Assembly: GCF_900106775.1 (NCBI RefSeq)
Contig: NZ_FNNQ01000007.1
Span: forward strand, 62,001 to 126,000
Reading direction: 5' to 3'
Source: Marininema mesophilum
GTDB taxonomy: Bacteria > Bacillota > Bacilli > Thermoactinomycetales > DSM-45169
DNA length: 64,000 nucleotides
The first letter of the stretch is position 1, and each line of letters begins with the position of its first letter. The notes under the pieces were generated by a model. That model searched no databases. It had not been told where the DNA came from and worked only from the letters and a program-made list of their open reading frames with translations. The position numbers and the translations under genes are program-made. Positions 15,582 to 24,302 of this stretch are shown here, piece by piece.

Positions 15582-16514
15582 ATGGGAAATAATAAATTGC
15601 AGTGGTGGAAGCGAGGAGCTACCACTGTAGAATACGTTGCACTACTATTTGGAATTGCTCTTCTTGCTTTCATTTTAAACTACTTCGTGTCTAATGGTGG
15701 ACAGTCACAGATACACCAAAAAATTGTATCTATAATAAACGGAGATATTAAAGGAACTGACATCAACGGAAAAGATATAAATGGCAATAACATGAATGGA
15801 AATCAGGACCCTGGAAAAAAACTTAAAGATGGTTGGGACAAAATCAATGCAGAACATGGGCTATTAATAACAGCACTGAAGAAGGCCGCAGGAGCCTATG
15901 GGAAGTCGAAATTTTTCTATGAAAATCTCCACAAGCGTCTAGGGGTAAGATTAATACCCGTTTATGATGCAGATGGTGTAAAAACAGGTTACCGTTATGC
16001 GGGAGATGGACCTACATCATTTAAAGATAAAAAGCTATTTGGACGTTATTTTAAAAATGGCACCGAATTTGGATTGAAAAATCAGTTTAATAGCTTTGGC
16101 AAGGGTGCTGGTTTCGCTCTAAAAGGAGCAGGTGGATGGTTGATTAGTAGCGGGATGGCATTATATAGTGCATATGGGGAGTTTCAGGAGAAGGGATTAA
16201 CTACGGATGTAGGTGCCGAATTTATAAATGAGCTTGGTTGGGGTGTAGGGGCAGGTGTAGTAAGTGCTGGCGCTGGTGCAGCTCTAGCTGGAGTTTTGGC
16301 AGGAACTGCAGCAGGAGCTACCATAGGTTCGTCAGTACCACTTGTTGGTACTGTCATTGGTGCCGTTATTGGAGCAGGAATAGGTGTTGCATTATCTACA
16401 GAAGTTGGACAGACGATAAAAAATAAAACGAAAGAGGGCATCAAATGGGGATTAGATAAAGCGAAAGAAGGAATTGGAAAGGGGGTAGATACAGTGAAAT
16501 CGTGGTTTTCTTAG
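15582..16514 (+). CDS. Pilin-headed toxin 2 (class III prepilin signal, glycine-zipper C-terminal domain)
   Basis: The 310-residue protein starts with WWKRGATTVEYVALLFGIAL: cleavage after Gly12, Glu17 at +5, then a helix. A degenerate NG(K/N)DI-type repeat (GTDINGKDINGNNMNGN) precedes a middle region (HGLLITALKKAAGAYGKSKF, GVRLIPVYDADGVKTGYRYA) and a C-terminal half rich in Gly/Ala with glycine-zipper spacing (about 215-275), ending in amphipathic GIKWGLDKAKEGIGKGVDTV. The back half resembles membrane-depolarising C-termini of LXG-type effectors, from memory. It follows the M23-pseudopilin by 21 bp, so it is co-transcribed with the Tad operon. Two membrane-protein genes downstream are candidate immunity. 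An alternative is a structural surface protein. Confidence 0.7.
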   Translation: MGNNKLQWWKRGATTVEYVALLFGIALLAFILNYFVSNGGQSQIHQKIVSIINGDIKGTDINGKDINGNNMNGNQDPGKKLKDGWDKINAEHGLLITALKKAAGAYGKSKFFYENLHKRLGVRLIPVYDADGVKTGYRYAGDGPTSFKDKKLFGRYFKNGTEFGLKNQFNSFGKGAGFALKGAGGWLISSGMALYSAYGEFQEKGLTTDVGAEFINELGWGVGAGVVSAGAGAALAGVLAGTAAGATIGSSVPLVGTVIGAVIGAGIGVALSTEVGQTIKNKTKEGIKWGLDKAKEGIGKGVDTVKSWFS

Positions 16515-16550
16515 AAATATATATTTAATTAATTACTAATAGCAAAAATA

Positions 16551-16610
16551 AAAGGAACCTCTTTTAATAAGTGCAGTCATCGAATAATCGATAAAAATAG
16601 AGGTTCCTTT
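16551..16610 (+). terminator. Terminator at the end of the Tad operon
   Basis: A 12-bp perfect stem aaaggaacctct / agaggttccttt with a long loop is followed by catttagtt. The A run on the 5' side would also let it act on the minus strand. Confidence 0.75.
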
Positions 16611-16654
16611 CATTTAGTTAAATATATACAAATGATAAAACAAGTAAGTATATA

Positions 16655-16684
16655 TTGGATGATAAATTACTAATAGTGTATAAT
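16655..16684 (+). promoter_or_regulatory. Promoter for the two membrane-protein genes behind toxin 2
   Basis: TTGGAT at 16655-16660 and TATAAT at 16679-16684 have 18-bp spacing, 33 bp before the proposed CTG start. An own promoter would fit immunity genes that must be expressed independently of the toxin. Confidence 0.55.
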
Positions 16685-16717
16685 ATATAAAGTAATTAAA
16701 TATAGGGGGGGATCATT

Positions 16718-17293
16718 CTGGAAAAGAAAAGTCAGCCAAAAGAAGGACAAAGTGAAGTAGGTATAACTCAAGGTTTACCTTTACCTATTATATTTGCAAT
16801 ATTGGCGACGGTTTTTCCAACTCCATCTTATTTAATGTTTTTTCTTAGTAGTATGTACTTCATTATTGTTTTCATATTTATTATACTGTACAAATTGCTG
16901 AAATATGATAATCACGATTTTAAAGTGAAATTTGGTATGGTGCAATTGGATGTTGGAACTATCTTTGCAGCTGTATATATTGTTAGATTACTTCACGGGA
17001 ATTTGCTACATGTCTTAGTTTTAGTAATATTCCATTTTTTTATTATTTTTCTGGCTCATAATAATAAAAACCGAATTCTAGAAGAGTTGAAAAATCCTAA
17101 GACAATGATAGGTAAGGTATTGGCTTTAGTTGGTTTCGTTGGAGGGGGTATAGCAGGGATATTTAGTTTCCTAATGGCACGTTACTTTGACATAATATTT
17201 GTTTGTTCATTTATCTATTCAGGTCTACTGCTAGTGGTACTAATATTTCATGCATCTTGGCCTAATAAAAATACAGAAAGAGAGGTTTTGTAG
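16718..17293 (+). CDS. Polytopic membrane protein, candidate immunity to toxin 2
   Basis: The frame opens well upstream of its first ATG (16832); CTG at 16718 (or ATT 16715) lies about 7 bp behind agggggg and adds the soluble start LEKKSQPKEGQSEVGITQGL, so I take CTG 16718. The 191-residue product has about five hydrophobic helices. It is encoded directly after toxin 2 under its own promoter. Membrane-spanning immunity proteins usually pair with membrane-active toxins, which agrees with the glycine-zipper nature of toxin 2. I recognise no family. Confidence 0.55.
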   Translation: MEKKSQPKEGQSEVGITQGLPLPIIFAILATVFPTPSYLMFFLSSMYFIIVFIFIILYKLLKYDNHDFKVKFGMVQLDVGTIFAAVYIVRLLHGNLLHVLVLVIFHFFIIFLAHNNKNRILEELKNPKTMIGKVLALVGFVGGGIAGIFSFLMARYFDIIFVCSFIYSGLLLVVLIFHASWPNKNTEREVL

Positions 17294-17294
17294 A

Positions 17295-17651
17295 ATGGTC
17301 TTGCGTGTTTTTCGAGGAATATGTCTTGGAATATTTCTGTGTTTAACAACTGGTCTTGTATCAGCCTTTTTTGGCTTAAAAAGTGGGGTACTTTTAATTG
17401 TGCTAATGCAAGTCATTACATATGTACCTGCAGGCTACTTAGTATCAAAACATGAAAATCATCGATTTTTATTAACGGGAATTACCGGGATATGTCTGGT
17501 TATTTTAAATATGCTAATAACATTTGGGATATATGGTCCAATGTTAGCTATTGATATCTTTTCGTTACTAGCTGGGCTTGTTTATGGAGTTCTTCTTTGT
17601 ATAGTAGGTGCTGGACTTTCTGTAATGGTAGAAAAAATACAAGACAGATGA
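17295..17651 (+). CDS. Small four-helix membrane protein next to toxin 2
   Basis: ATG at 17295 starts one base after the previous stop (17293), with agagagg about 9 bp upstream. The 118-residue protein is almost entirely four hydrophobic helices joined by short loops (SKHENHR) and ends VEKIQDR. The tight coupling to 16718-17293 suggests one functional unit, probably immunity or channel-modifying. The family is not recognised. Confidence 0.6.
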   Translation: MVLRVFRGICLGIFLCLTTGLVSAFFGLKSGVLLIVLMQVITYVPAGYLVSKHENHRFLLTGITGICLVILNMLITFGIYGPMLAIDIFSLLAGLVYGVLLCIVGAGLSVMVEKIQDR

Positions 17652-18065
17652 TAAGAAAATGAAGAAGGATCGATGTAATTAGTTAACAGTTAGACTTTAT
17701 GAAAGAATGATTATTTAATGAGAACTCTTTGTGAGTCGCAGAGTATCAAGGGGTGGTGCCATGTATACTAATTAATTTTACAACTGGTTACATACTTGTT
17801 ATAGTAAGTATTAAGAGAAATAATAGGGATGTATTACTATCTAAATTACAAGGTTTAATTAATTTTAATAGGATATTTGAAAAAGTGACTAATACTTAGT
17901 AATAACTCGCACTAGTAATTTGGATAGCTTAGTTGAAATATAGGCCTTTATATGTTTATTTATTTGACATTTCAGTAATTTAACAATGTATCTTATTTAT
18001 CATTTTATTGATTTCGATTTTATTTTATTTATAGAAAGATTAATTGTGAAAGAGGGCGAATTAAA
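17652..18065. other. AT-rich gap of about 410 bp
   Basis: Only short open frames lie here; one reads from GTG 17756 for about 49 codons but has no properly spaced ribosome site. No promoter or hairpin is convincing apart from a TTGACA at about 17967 ahead of the next small gene. Confidence 0.5.
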
Positions 18066-18200
18066 ATGTTTCTACTCCGAAAAATAAAACAGTTTATTGA
18101 TTGGATTATAGGAGGTGTATTGGAAGTAATCGGGATTGCATTAATCCCTTTTGTATTAGTGTATGAATTTTTTAAGTGGATTTTTAAAAAAAATAATTAA
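18066..18200 (+). CDS. 44-residue single-helix membrane peptide
   Basis: ATG at 18066 follows aaagaggg by 9 bp. The product, MFLLRKIKQFIDWIIGGVLE followed by VIGIALIPFVLVYEFFKWIF and KKNN, is amphipathic at the start with one membrane helix and a basic end. It resembles small toxin-like or bacteriocin-like membrane peptides in composition, but no family is recognised. It lies just beside the IS3 remnant. Confidence 0.5.
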   Translation: MFLLRKIKQFIDWIIGGVLEVIGIALIPFVLVYEFFKWIFKKNN

Positions 18201-18248
18201 GGCCATCTTTATTATCTCTATAACTAAAACAAACACCCTCTGCTGGTC

Positions 18249-19085
18249 CTGATCTTACCCTTGTCAAGTAGACAAACCAATAAAAGCAACGACATTAGGT
18301 AAACCTAAGTTCGGTACACCGGACTAAGGTTGTTTAGTTTCTTTTGGAATCGCTTCGTGTTATAGGATTTGAAGATAGCGATGAATTTCATTGACTAGGT
18401 CCCTAGTTTTGGTAAACGTTTGGAGTTTTAAGCGTTCACTCTTTAAATGACCAAAGAAACTCTCCATGCAAGCGTTATCGAGACAGTTTCCTTTCCTGGA
18501 CATGCTTGCAAGAATACCATGTTGTTCTACCAGGTGGTTATACCATTTAGAAGTGTATTGAAAGCCTTGGTCACTATGTAAGAGGGTTCCTCGGGTTTTT
18601 CGCTGGTGAATCGCTTTTTTGACCCCGAAGATCATTCTGTGGGCGAATTTTATAAGCGATGACTTCGTTGTTATAAAGATCATAGATTGCGGAAAGATAC
18701 AAAAACTTTTGCTTAAAGGGAAGATAGGTAATGTCTGTCACCCATTTTTCATTAGAGCGTGAAGCCTGGAACTCTCGGTTTTAGGTATTGCTCGAAATCA
18801 CATGGCCTTTTTTTGCATCATAGTACGATTTCTTGCACCGAAAGATCGATCAGTTGCTTAATCATTTCGTATTCGTTTCCTTTTAGCCTTCTCGACCCCT
18901 TTCCAATTCCCCTGCCGCACCCTCCTTTTTTAAAACGTCTTACCCATAACATGACTATGGAATGTCGGGTGCCTAGCCTTTTGGCGACTGTTTTACAACC
19001 CAATCACTTTCGTAAGTACATATCCTACTGCCTTTTGTTTTTACTCAGCCGAATATGTCCTCTTTTTTATATTGGTCATAATGTA
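18249..19085 (-). mobile_element. Degenerate IS3-family (IS150-type) insertion sequence
   Basis: On the minus strand orfA starts near 19079 (MTNIKKRTYSAE), meets a stop, then continues in another frame as CKTVAKRLGTRHSIVMLWVR (HTH). The DDE transposase appears in two frames: EKWVTDITYLPFKQKFLYLS (first Asp) around 18750-18690 and, after a frameshift, TLLHSDQGFQYTSKWYNHLV (second Asp) and NACMESFFGHLKSE (Glu) at 18683-18360. The 3' end has gtctacttgacaagggtaa at about 18251-18270, typical of this group. The other end is not recognisable. The element is inactive and separates toxin module 2 from the second VWA lipoprotein. Confidence 0.85.
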
Positions 19086-19378
19086 GTTCGTTTGACCTTT
19101 TTCTCCTATGGGTTCTATAAGAAATAACACGCAATAAATTTACTTGGTAAAAAATACTTATACTAATTGGCTGTTGTGGGTAGAGAAAGCCGATTAGTGA
19201 AGATGGTCGATATTTAATAGTTATATCCGACGAAGCAGTTAGGAGGTCCAAACAGCATAGCTACATATGTTTTTTTGTCAATAGATTTGAAAAAATTGAA
19301 ACCAAAGTAGAATTGTAACGTATATGATAGAGGAACAATATGTAATTAATTCATAAGTTATAGGAGGAAATTAACCGA
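19086..19378. other. Gap between IS remnant and VWA lipoprotein 2
   Basis: No gene is supported. The last 20 bp hold the ribosome site taggaggaaa for the following gene; TTGAAA near 19293 and TATATG near 19318 could form a weak promoter with long spacing. Confidence 0.4.
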
Positions 19379-20692
19379 ATGAAAAATCTACGAATGATTT
19401 GGCTACTTGGTCTTATTCTCGTATTGATGTTGAGTGGTTGTGCTAATTCACCCAAACAAGCGTCCACAAGTAAAACAGAAGCCAACGATCCTAAAAATCG
19501 TAAGGTAGCAGTTAAGATGGACGAAATCTTAAAAGGAAAAGCAGGCAAATACGCAGGGGATCGCTATGATAAGAAGAAAGTGGAGCAAGAGTTAGACAAG
19601 ATTCCGAAGAACGCCTCAGACAAAGAAGTTTTTAACAGTATTGTGGACTTAATTGGGGAAGATTTTCGTCCTGAAAAGAAATCCTATGATGAATTTGATA
19701 CGAGTTACTCAAGAGTAGGAAGTAAACCTGGAGATAACACAAAGATGCCGAATATGAAGGAGAAAAACCTTGCCATTCTCCTTGATAGCAGTGGAAGTAT
19801 GTCTTCCCGGGTGAGTGGTGGACAGAAGATGGAAGTCGCAAAGGCGGCTGTGCAACAATTTGTTTCCAAAGCACCGAAGGATACCAACGTTTCTTTGACA
19901 GCGTATGGACACAAGGGAAGCAATAGTAAAGCGGATAAAAAGATATCCTGTTCTGCAGTAGAGGAAGTCTACCCTTTGAAACAAATGGATAAGAAGCAAT
20001 TTGAGTCTGCTTTAACACCGTTAAAACCGACAGGATGGACCCCTCTAGCAAGTGCAATTAAGCAAGCAAGAGAAAGCTTTGCGAATAAAGGCAATGCCAA
20101 GGCAGAAAATGTAGTGTTTGTTGTAAGTGATGGGTTAGAGACCTGTGGGGGGGATCCGGTGAAAGAAGCCAAAAAGTTGGCGAAAGCGCATATTAAAGCA
20201 ACTGTCAATATCATTGGCTTTGATGTGAATAATGAAGAGCAACAGACATTACAGGAAGTAGCGGAAGCTGGTGGAGGAACGTATTTTACGGCGCAATCCA
20301 AGGAAGATTTGAAAGAGTATTTTTATAAGCAATACCTGGAGTTAGAGGACAAATGGCGACAGTACAATGAAGCTAATCTAGGTAAGAATATGGATGATGA
20401 AAATCAAAAATCAGGCCAGTTACTTAAACTTTCAGGCAGTGTGGATAAAAAGAAAATTAACGAAAGTGACAGGTTTACTGAAGCAATAAATTATATGCTA
20501 AATAGAAAAGAGTACAAAAAACTGGATATGTATAAATTCGAGAGAAGAGATTCACTTAACAAATATTTTTTAGATAGGTATTCGAAGACTTCGGATAACA
20601 TCCACAATAATAGCGATAAGAGTTCAGATAAATTAAAAGAAGACGTCAAAAAAGGCTTCGACACCGTTGAGAAAAACCGACGAGATCAGTAA
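19379..20692 (+). CDS. VWA-domain lipoprotein (copy 2, paralogue of 12413-13711)
   Basis: The 437-residue product has a classical lipobox (LMLSGCANS, Cys21), then the same layout as the copy at 12413: EILKGKAGKYAGDRYDKKKV, MIDAS LLDSSGSMSSRVSGGQKM, AYGHKGSNSKADK, TGWTPLASAI and VVSDGLETCGGDP, followed by NIIGFDVNNEEQ and a charged tail ending DVKKGFDTVEKN. Identity between the two copies is high over the whole length. The start has taggagga 9 bp upstream. Downstream lies a decayed copy of the TadG-like gene start, so a VWA-tadG block was duplicated. Its role is probably surface metal-dependent adhesion or pilus function. Confidence 0.85.
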   Translation: MKNLRMIWLLGLILVLMLSGCANSPKQASTSKTEANDPKNRKVAVKMDEILKGKAGKYAGDRYDKKKVEQELDKIPKNASDKEVFNSIVDLIGEDFRPEKKSYDEFDTSYSRVGSKPGDNTKMPNMKEKNLAILLDSSGSMSSRVSGGQKMEVAKAAVQQFVSKAPKDTNVSLTAYGHKGSNSKADKKISCSAVEEVYPLKQMDKKQFESALTPLKPTGWTPLASAIKQARESFANKGNAKAENVVFVVSDGLETCGGDPVKEAKKLAKAHIKATVNIIGFDVNNEEQQTLQEVAEAGGGTYFTAQSKEDLKEYFYKQYLELEDKWRQYNEANLGKNMDDENQKSGQLLKLSGSVDKKKINESDRFTEAINYMLNRKEYKKLDMYKFERRDSLNKYFLDRYSKTSDNIHNNSDKSSDKLKEDVKKGFDTVEKNRRDQ

Positions 20693-20710
20693 CACTCATT
20701 CCCGAAGAAC

Positions 20711-20780
20711 CGATGAGAGATTCTAAAAGATCACTAAAATAATCAAATACGAACAAGGCAACGTCACCACACTCGGATAC
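20711..20780 (+). pseudogene. Remnant of a second TadG-like gene
   Basis: The sequence ccgatgagagattct ... aagatcact ... aacaaggcaacgtcaccac lines up with 13743-13810 (the TadG-like start, including QGNVTT) in the same position relative to the VWA gene. Deletions destroy the frame and only about 25 codons remain. Confidence 0.7.
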
Positions 20781-20908
20781 TTTTAATGGCTATACGAAAA
20801 TTGAAACATGGGAACGTTATGAGGTTAGTCCCCGCTACTCTATTTTTATGACCATGACAACGTAAGAAGGTAGGTATAATAAATATTCCCCATGGGCTAC
20901 TTAAAAAT

Positions 20909-20950
20909 AAACCATCCCTCTCCCGGGCCCTGGGAGGGGGATGGTTTTGT
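20909..20950. terminator. Bidirectional terminator between VWA lipoprotein 2 and sortase
   Basis: A long GC-rich hairpin, aaccatccctctccc / gggagggggatggtt, has T-rich DNA on both outer sides. It serves convergent genes ending at 20692 (+) and 20981 (-). Confidence 0.85.
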
Positions 20951-20980
20951 TATATCAATAAAGTTACCTATCAACCTACC

Positions 20981-21598
20981 TTAAGACTTCTTCTCTCCCG
21001 GCTTCTCAATCTTTACTAGCTGAGATTGGACGATATAGCGCTGTGGAGAGTTTCCGAACATGCGGAAGGGATAGCAGGTGATGAGGGTTAAAGTCGGCTT
21101 TTTCTTGGACACGATTACGGTGTGATTATTTGCCTTTACGATCCACATTTTCTGTACCTTGTAGGTAAAGGTCCCTTCATCATTGTTTACGATGAGGTAA
21201 TCACCCTTTTTGATTTTGCCCATCTTTTTGAAGGTGGTTTCGCGATGGCCAGCGAGGACGGAGTGGCCTGTTTCACCTGGGAAGACCATGCCGCCACCAG
21301 GATAGTGGCCTACGCCCTTTGCTAGCTCATTTGTTCCAATGCCTTCGACAAGTGGGACACGTGCCTTGATCCGGGGAATAATCAGATCCCCAATGGATTG
21401 ACCGATTTTTATTTTTTTCTTGTACTTTATGCCCTTGTCTAGAGGTTTTAGGAGCTTCTCCTCCTCATTGGCTGATGCGGAGTACTTGTCGTCGTATTCT
21501 TTGACAAGGTTAGTTTCTTGCCACCAGTGCCATCCGCTATAACCAGCAAAAGAGAGGCCGCTCAAGATTATGAGGGTAGAAAATATTCGTAAGAGCAA
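20981..21598 (-). CDS. Sortase, class D-like
   Basis: Sortases are membrane transpeptidases that cut a sorting motif and attach the protein to the wall. The 205 residues show an N-terminal membrane helix (1-22), a linker, and the beta-barrel with His118 (VLAGHRETTF), Cys175 (TLTLITCYPF) and Arg187 (PQRYIV), the full catalytic triad. The TLITCYPF and LAGHRE wording fits class D. It follows its putative substrate gene by 18 bp on the minus strand. A dedicated sortase-substrate pair is common in sporulating Firmicutes. Confidence 0.92.
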   Translation of the reverse strand: MLLRIFSTLIILSGLSFAGYSGWHWWQETNLVKEYDDKYSASANEEEKLLKPLDKGIKYKKKIKIGQSIGDLIIPRIKARVPLVEGIGTNELAKGVGHYPGGGMVFPGETGHSVLAGHRETTFKKMGKIKKGDYLIVNNDEGTFTYKVQKMWIVKANNHTVIVSKKKPTLTLITCYPFRMFGNSPQRYIVQSQLVKIEKPGEKKS

Positions 21599-21616
21599 AA
21601 AGATTCATCCTTCAGA

Positions 21617-22288
21617 TCAGGATTTATTTCCCTTTAGACGACGAACGAAGAATAGCGCAGCACCTGCAAGTGCGACCAAAAGGCCAGTTGCAATCTGCAT
21701 GGGATAAGTGACGGAGGTATTCGGCATATTTTTGCCCTTTTCCTCGTCGTCCACTTTGTTTTGGTCTTTTGCGTTATTGATGGTACCCACGGTTTCTGGT
21801 TTATCTACAGTGGAAGGATCGCTTGGATCAGGTAGGTTGATGCCACCATTCCCTGGGTTGGATGGCGGATTACCTGGATCGGTACCTGGGTTATCCGGGT
21901 TATCCGGATTGTCTGGATTATCTGGGTTGTCAGGGTTATCCGGATTATCTGGCTTCGGTGGAGGTGGACCATCTGGATCCGGTGGAGGTGGATCATTTGG
22001 ATCCGGTGGAGGTGGACCATCTGGATCCGGTGGAGGTGGATTATCAGGATCTGCAGGTGGATTTTCGGGAGCTGGATCCGGAGATGGTTGTGGGTTAGGT
22101 ATGGCAATTCGGAACGTTGGGCTCTTCTCAGCTGGTAGCTGATACTCACCTACTTGAGACTGTGGGGTAGCATTCTCATTAGCTGATGTTAAAGGACTTG
22201 CATTCGCATAACTTACAGGTTGAGTCGCCATGAGTCCGACCACTGCTAAAGTAGTCAAAGTAACCATGCGTTTACGAATAATTGGCAA
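21617..22288 (-). CDS. Proline-rich wall-anchored protein with MPNTS sorting signal
   Basis: The TTG start at 22288 (8 bp behind gggagg) is preferred. A signal peptide (core TTLAVVGLMATQPVSYANA) leads to a short domain and a long proline stalk made of four 8-residue PPPPDPDG-type units and seven DNP units (DNA repeats 21888-21950 and 21957-22052). The C-terminus has KNMPNTSVTY, a hydrophobic helix and RRLKGNKS: a cell-wall sorting signal in which LPxTG is replaced by MPNTS, close to the LPNTA-type motif of class D sortases. It is the obvious substrate of the adjacent sortase. The only non-repeat exposed part is about 35 residues, so it may be a spacer or stalk. Confidence 0.85.
   Translation of the reverse strand: MPIIRKRMVTLTTLAVVGLMATQPVSYANASPLTSANENATPQSQVGEYQLPAEKSPTFRIAIPNPQPSPDPAPENPPADPDNPPPPDPDGPPPPDPNDPPPPDPDGPPPPKPDNPDNPDNPDNPDNPDNPDNPGTDPGNPPSNPGNGGINLPDPSDPSTVDKPETVGTINNAKDQNKVDDEEKGKNMPNTSVTYPMQIATGLLVALAGAALFFVRRLKGNKS
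21888..21950. repeat. Seven tandem 9-bp repeats (DNP codons)
   Basis: Units of the type gggttatcc/ggattatct run in tandem and encode Asp-Asn-Pro on the minus strand inside the wall protein stalk. Such arrays change length by slippage. Confidence 0.9.
21957..22052. repeat. Four tandem 24-bp repeats (proline stalk)
   Basis: The unit ggtggaggtggaccatctgg plus atcc is repeated four times with few changes and encodes the PPPPDPDG-type stalk on the minus strand. Confidence 0.9.
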
Positions 22289-22449
22289 AATTCATTCCTC
22301 CCTTGAAGAAACTTCCTTACCATTTTGCCAGTTTTTCCAGTTGGTGTGAATACGTCTTTTGGCCTATATTAGTATGAAATTGTTAACATCAGCAGTGGAA
22401 TACGAAAGAGAACGGTTGTATGGGCAAGGCCCCTAAAGAAAAGGGCCCG

Positions 22450-23748
22450 TTATTTTGCTGCCTGCTTTATTAATGTAGTGAATGAGGAATTAGCTTCAAG
22501 CTTTCCTTTATCGATATCGACTAAGTAAAGCATAATCAGTCCGACTAGAAAAAAGATAGCGAGGGAGGCAATGCCCAAGCGGCTGGATCCAGATAACTGT
22601 CCAATCAAACCAAAAAGCGCTGGGCCGAAAATTGATGCAAATTTACCGGATAAACCATATAGGCCAAAAAATTCTGCATTTTGTTGAGGTGGGACGAGGC
22701 GGGTAAAGATGGAACGACTTAGTGCTTGGCTTCCTCCTTGAACAAGTCCAACCATGATTGCGAGTAGATAAAAATGAATAGCTGATTGCATAAAGAATCC
22801 TAGGAGGACGATGAAAAGATATGCAATGATTGTGAAAGAAAGGGTGGATTTCGCTCCAAGCCGATTGGATAGCTTGCCAATGATCAGTGTACAGGGAATA
22901 CCGACAAATTGGGTGATCAGAAGAGCGGCGATAAGATCTTTTTGGCCGATGCCAATCTCTCGACCATAGATGGTAGCCATCTTGATGATGGTATTAATCC
23001 CATCTGAGAAGAACCAAAAGGAGATCAGGTACTTTAGAAGTTCGGGATAGCGTCCTAGACGACGAATGGTGGTGAATGTTGAACGAATACCCTGTTTCGT
23101 GTGGGTGAGAGGGCTTATGGAAGGTGAGGGAGTCAACCGTTGATCATGGACGTGACGAAAGAAAGGGAGAGAGAAGATAAACCACCAGATTCCCACCGTG
23201 AGGAAGGAGACTTGTGTCGCGATGGTGGCATTCGGAAGAAGGAATACCTTTGGAAAGGTAATCATGGTTAAGTTAATGGCGAGTAGGATTCCGCCACCAA
23301 TATAACCAACAGCGTAACCACGGGAGGAGACCTCATCTCGCTGCTCATCGGGAACGAGGTCGGTTAAATATGCGTCATAAAAGACATTTCCTCCAGAAAA
23401 GGCGACGGTACCTAGGACAACAAGGATAGAGGCAAGTGCCCAATCTCCTTCTCCAACAAAAAAGAGAAGAGCGGAAGCAAGCGCTCCCATATAGGTGAAA
23501 AAGCGAAGAAATGGACGTTTAGAACCAGTAGCGTCAGCAATGGCTCCTAATACAGGGGATAAAAGGAAGACGAGAGCGAGAGCCAGAGATTGAGTATAAC
23601 CCCAGTAGGCGACCTTTACCTCAGCAGGCAGATTTTTCGCTGCCACATCAGCATAATAGATAGGCATCACTGCGGCCATGATCGTTGTGACAAATGCCGA
23701 ATTCGCCCAATCATACATTACCCATGAGCGTACAGCTTTAAGATTCAT
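22450..23748 (-). CDS. MFS transporter, UMF1/Atg22-like family
   Basis: The 432-residue protein has about 12 membrane helices. The start SWVMYDWANSAFVTTIMAAV is the UMF1/YxiO signature, as are ADATGSKRPFLRFFTYMGAL and the later GLVQGGSQALSRSIFTRLVP and FGLYGLSGKFASIFGP. Substrates of bacterial UMF1 proteins are not established. It is monocistronic, starting at ATG 23748 behind gaggatgat. Confidence 0.88.
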   Translation of the reverse strand: MNLKAVRSWVMYDWANSAFVTTIMAAVMPIYYADVAAKNLPAEVKVAYWGYTQSLALALVFLLSPVLGAIADATGSKRPFLRFFTYMGALASALLFFVGEGDWALASILVVLGTVAFSGGNVFYDAYLTDLVPDEQRDEVSSRGYAVGYIGGGILLAINLTMITFPKVFLLPNATIATQVSFLTVGIWWFIFSLPFFRHVHDQRLTPSPSISPLTHTKQGIRSTFTTIRRLGRYPELLKYLISFWFFSDGINTIIKMATIYGREIGIGQKDLIAALLITQFVGIPCTLIIGKLSNRLGAKSTLSFTIIAYLFIVLLGFFMQSAIHFYLLAIMVGLVQGGSQALSRSIFTRLVPPQQNAEFFGLYGLSGKFASIFGPALFGLIGQLSGSSRLGIASLAIFFLVGLIMLYLVDIDKGKLEANSSFTTLIKQAAK

Positions 23749-24302
23749 CGGATCATCCTCTCTGATGATGTAGACACTTATCTACCATTATATTAGTACG
23801 CGTGAGATAAGCTCACCTTTTCCTGAAATAATGTTTATCGATAGGAAGGCATGCCTTATAGACTTCTATAGTCATACACGTCTTACATTGAAGGGAATAG
23901 ACTGTCATTGCATAATGGAAGCATTATTTATGTTACTAGGAAGAGAGGCTCTTTGCATAGAGGGTAAACTACCACCAGCTAACCATTACACCTATTCACT
24001 AGTACTAAAGAACTATATGACAACTTATAAATGAGATGGTTGGAAATATGGAGAAATTGGTTACGTAGAGCCCTTCGTCAATTGTAGAAAGGTGACTTCA
24101 TCGAAAAAATGACAGGATTTTCTTTGAGAAGGGGTGTCTGCCCCAACGGCTTATGATAGAATGAGGTGGAAAAAGGAAATGTAGAAACCTATAGAAAAAG
24201 AGCCGTTACCCAACTGAAAACTCCAATCATTATGGATGAATTTGTATTATATTATAGGCCGAAAGAACGAACTTGATATTGTGTGAAGGAGCCGAATAGT
24301 GC
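23749..24302. other. Divergent intergenic region (about 550 bp)
   Basis: It lies between the transporter (-) and the kinase-like gene (+). A 67-codon open frame at 23831-24034 has no ribosome site and no recognisable content, so I do not call it a gene. The last part carries aaggag 10 bp before the 24303 start. No clear promoter pair was found. Confidence 0.5.

Noticed and set aside
17756..17899. GTG-started frame of about 49 codons in the gap behind toxin 2
   Set aside because: The ribosome-like aaggggtg touches the start codon, so spacing is wrong, and no family is recognised.
21888..22052. Tandem repeats resembling a short CRISPR-like array
   Set aside because: Units of 9 and 24 bp are contiguous without spacers and translate as protein stalk repeats; no cas genes are present.
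21708..22142. Plus-strand open frame rich in Gly/Ser repeats
   Set aside because: It is the reverse reading of the proline-rich wall protein stalk and has no ribosome site; the minus-strand gene has signal peptide, sorting signal and partner sortase.
23831..24034. 67-codon plus-strand open frame
   Set aside because: It has no ribosome site, no recognisable domain and unlikely composition; probably chance.
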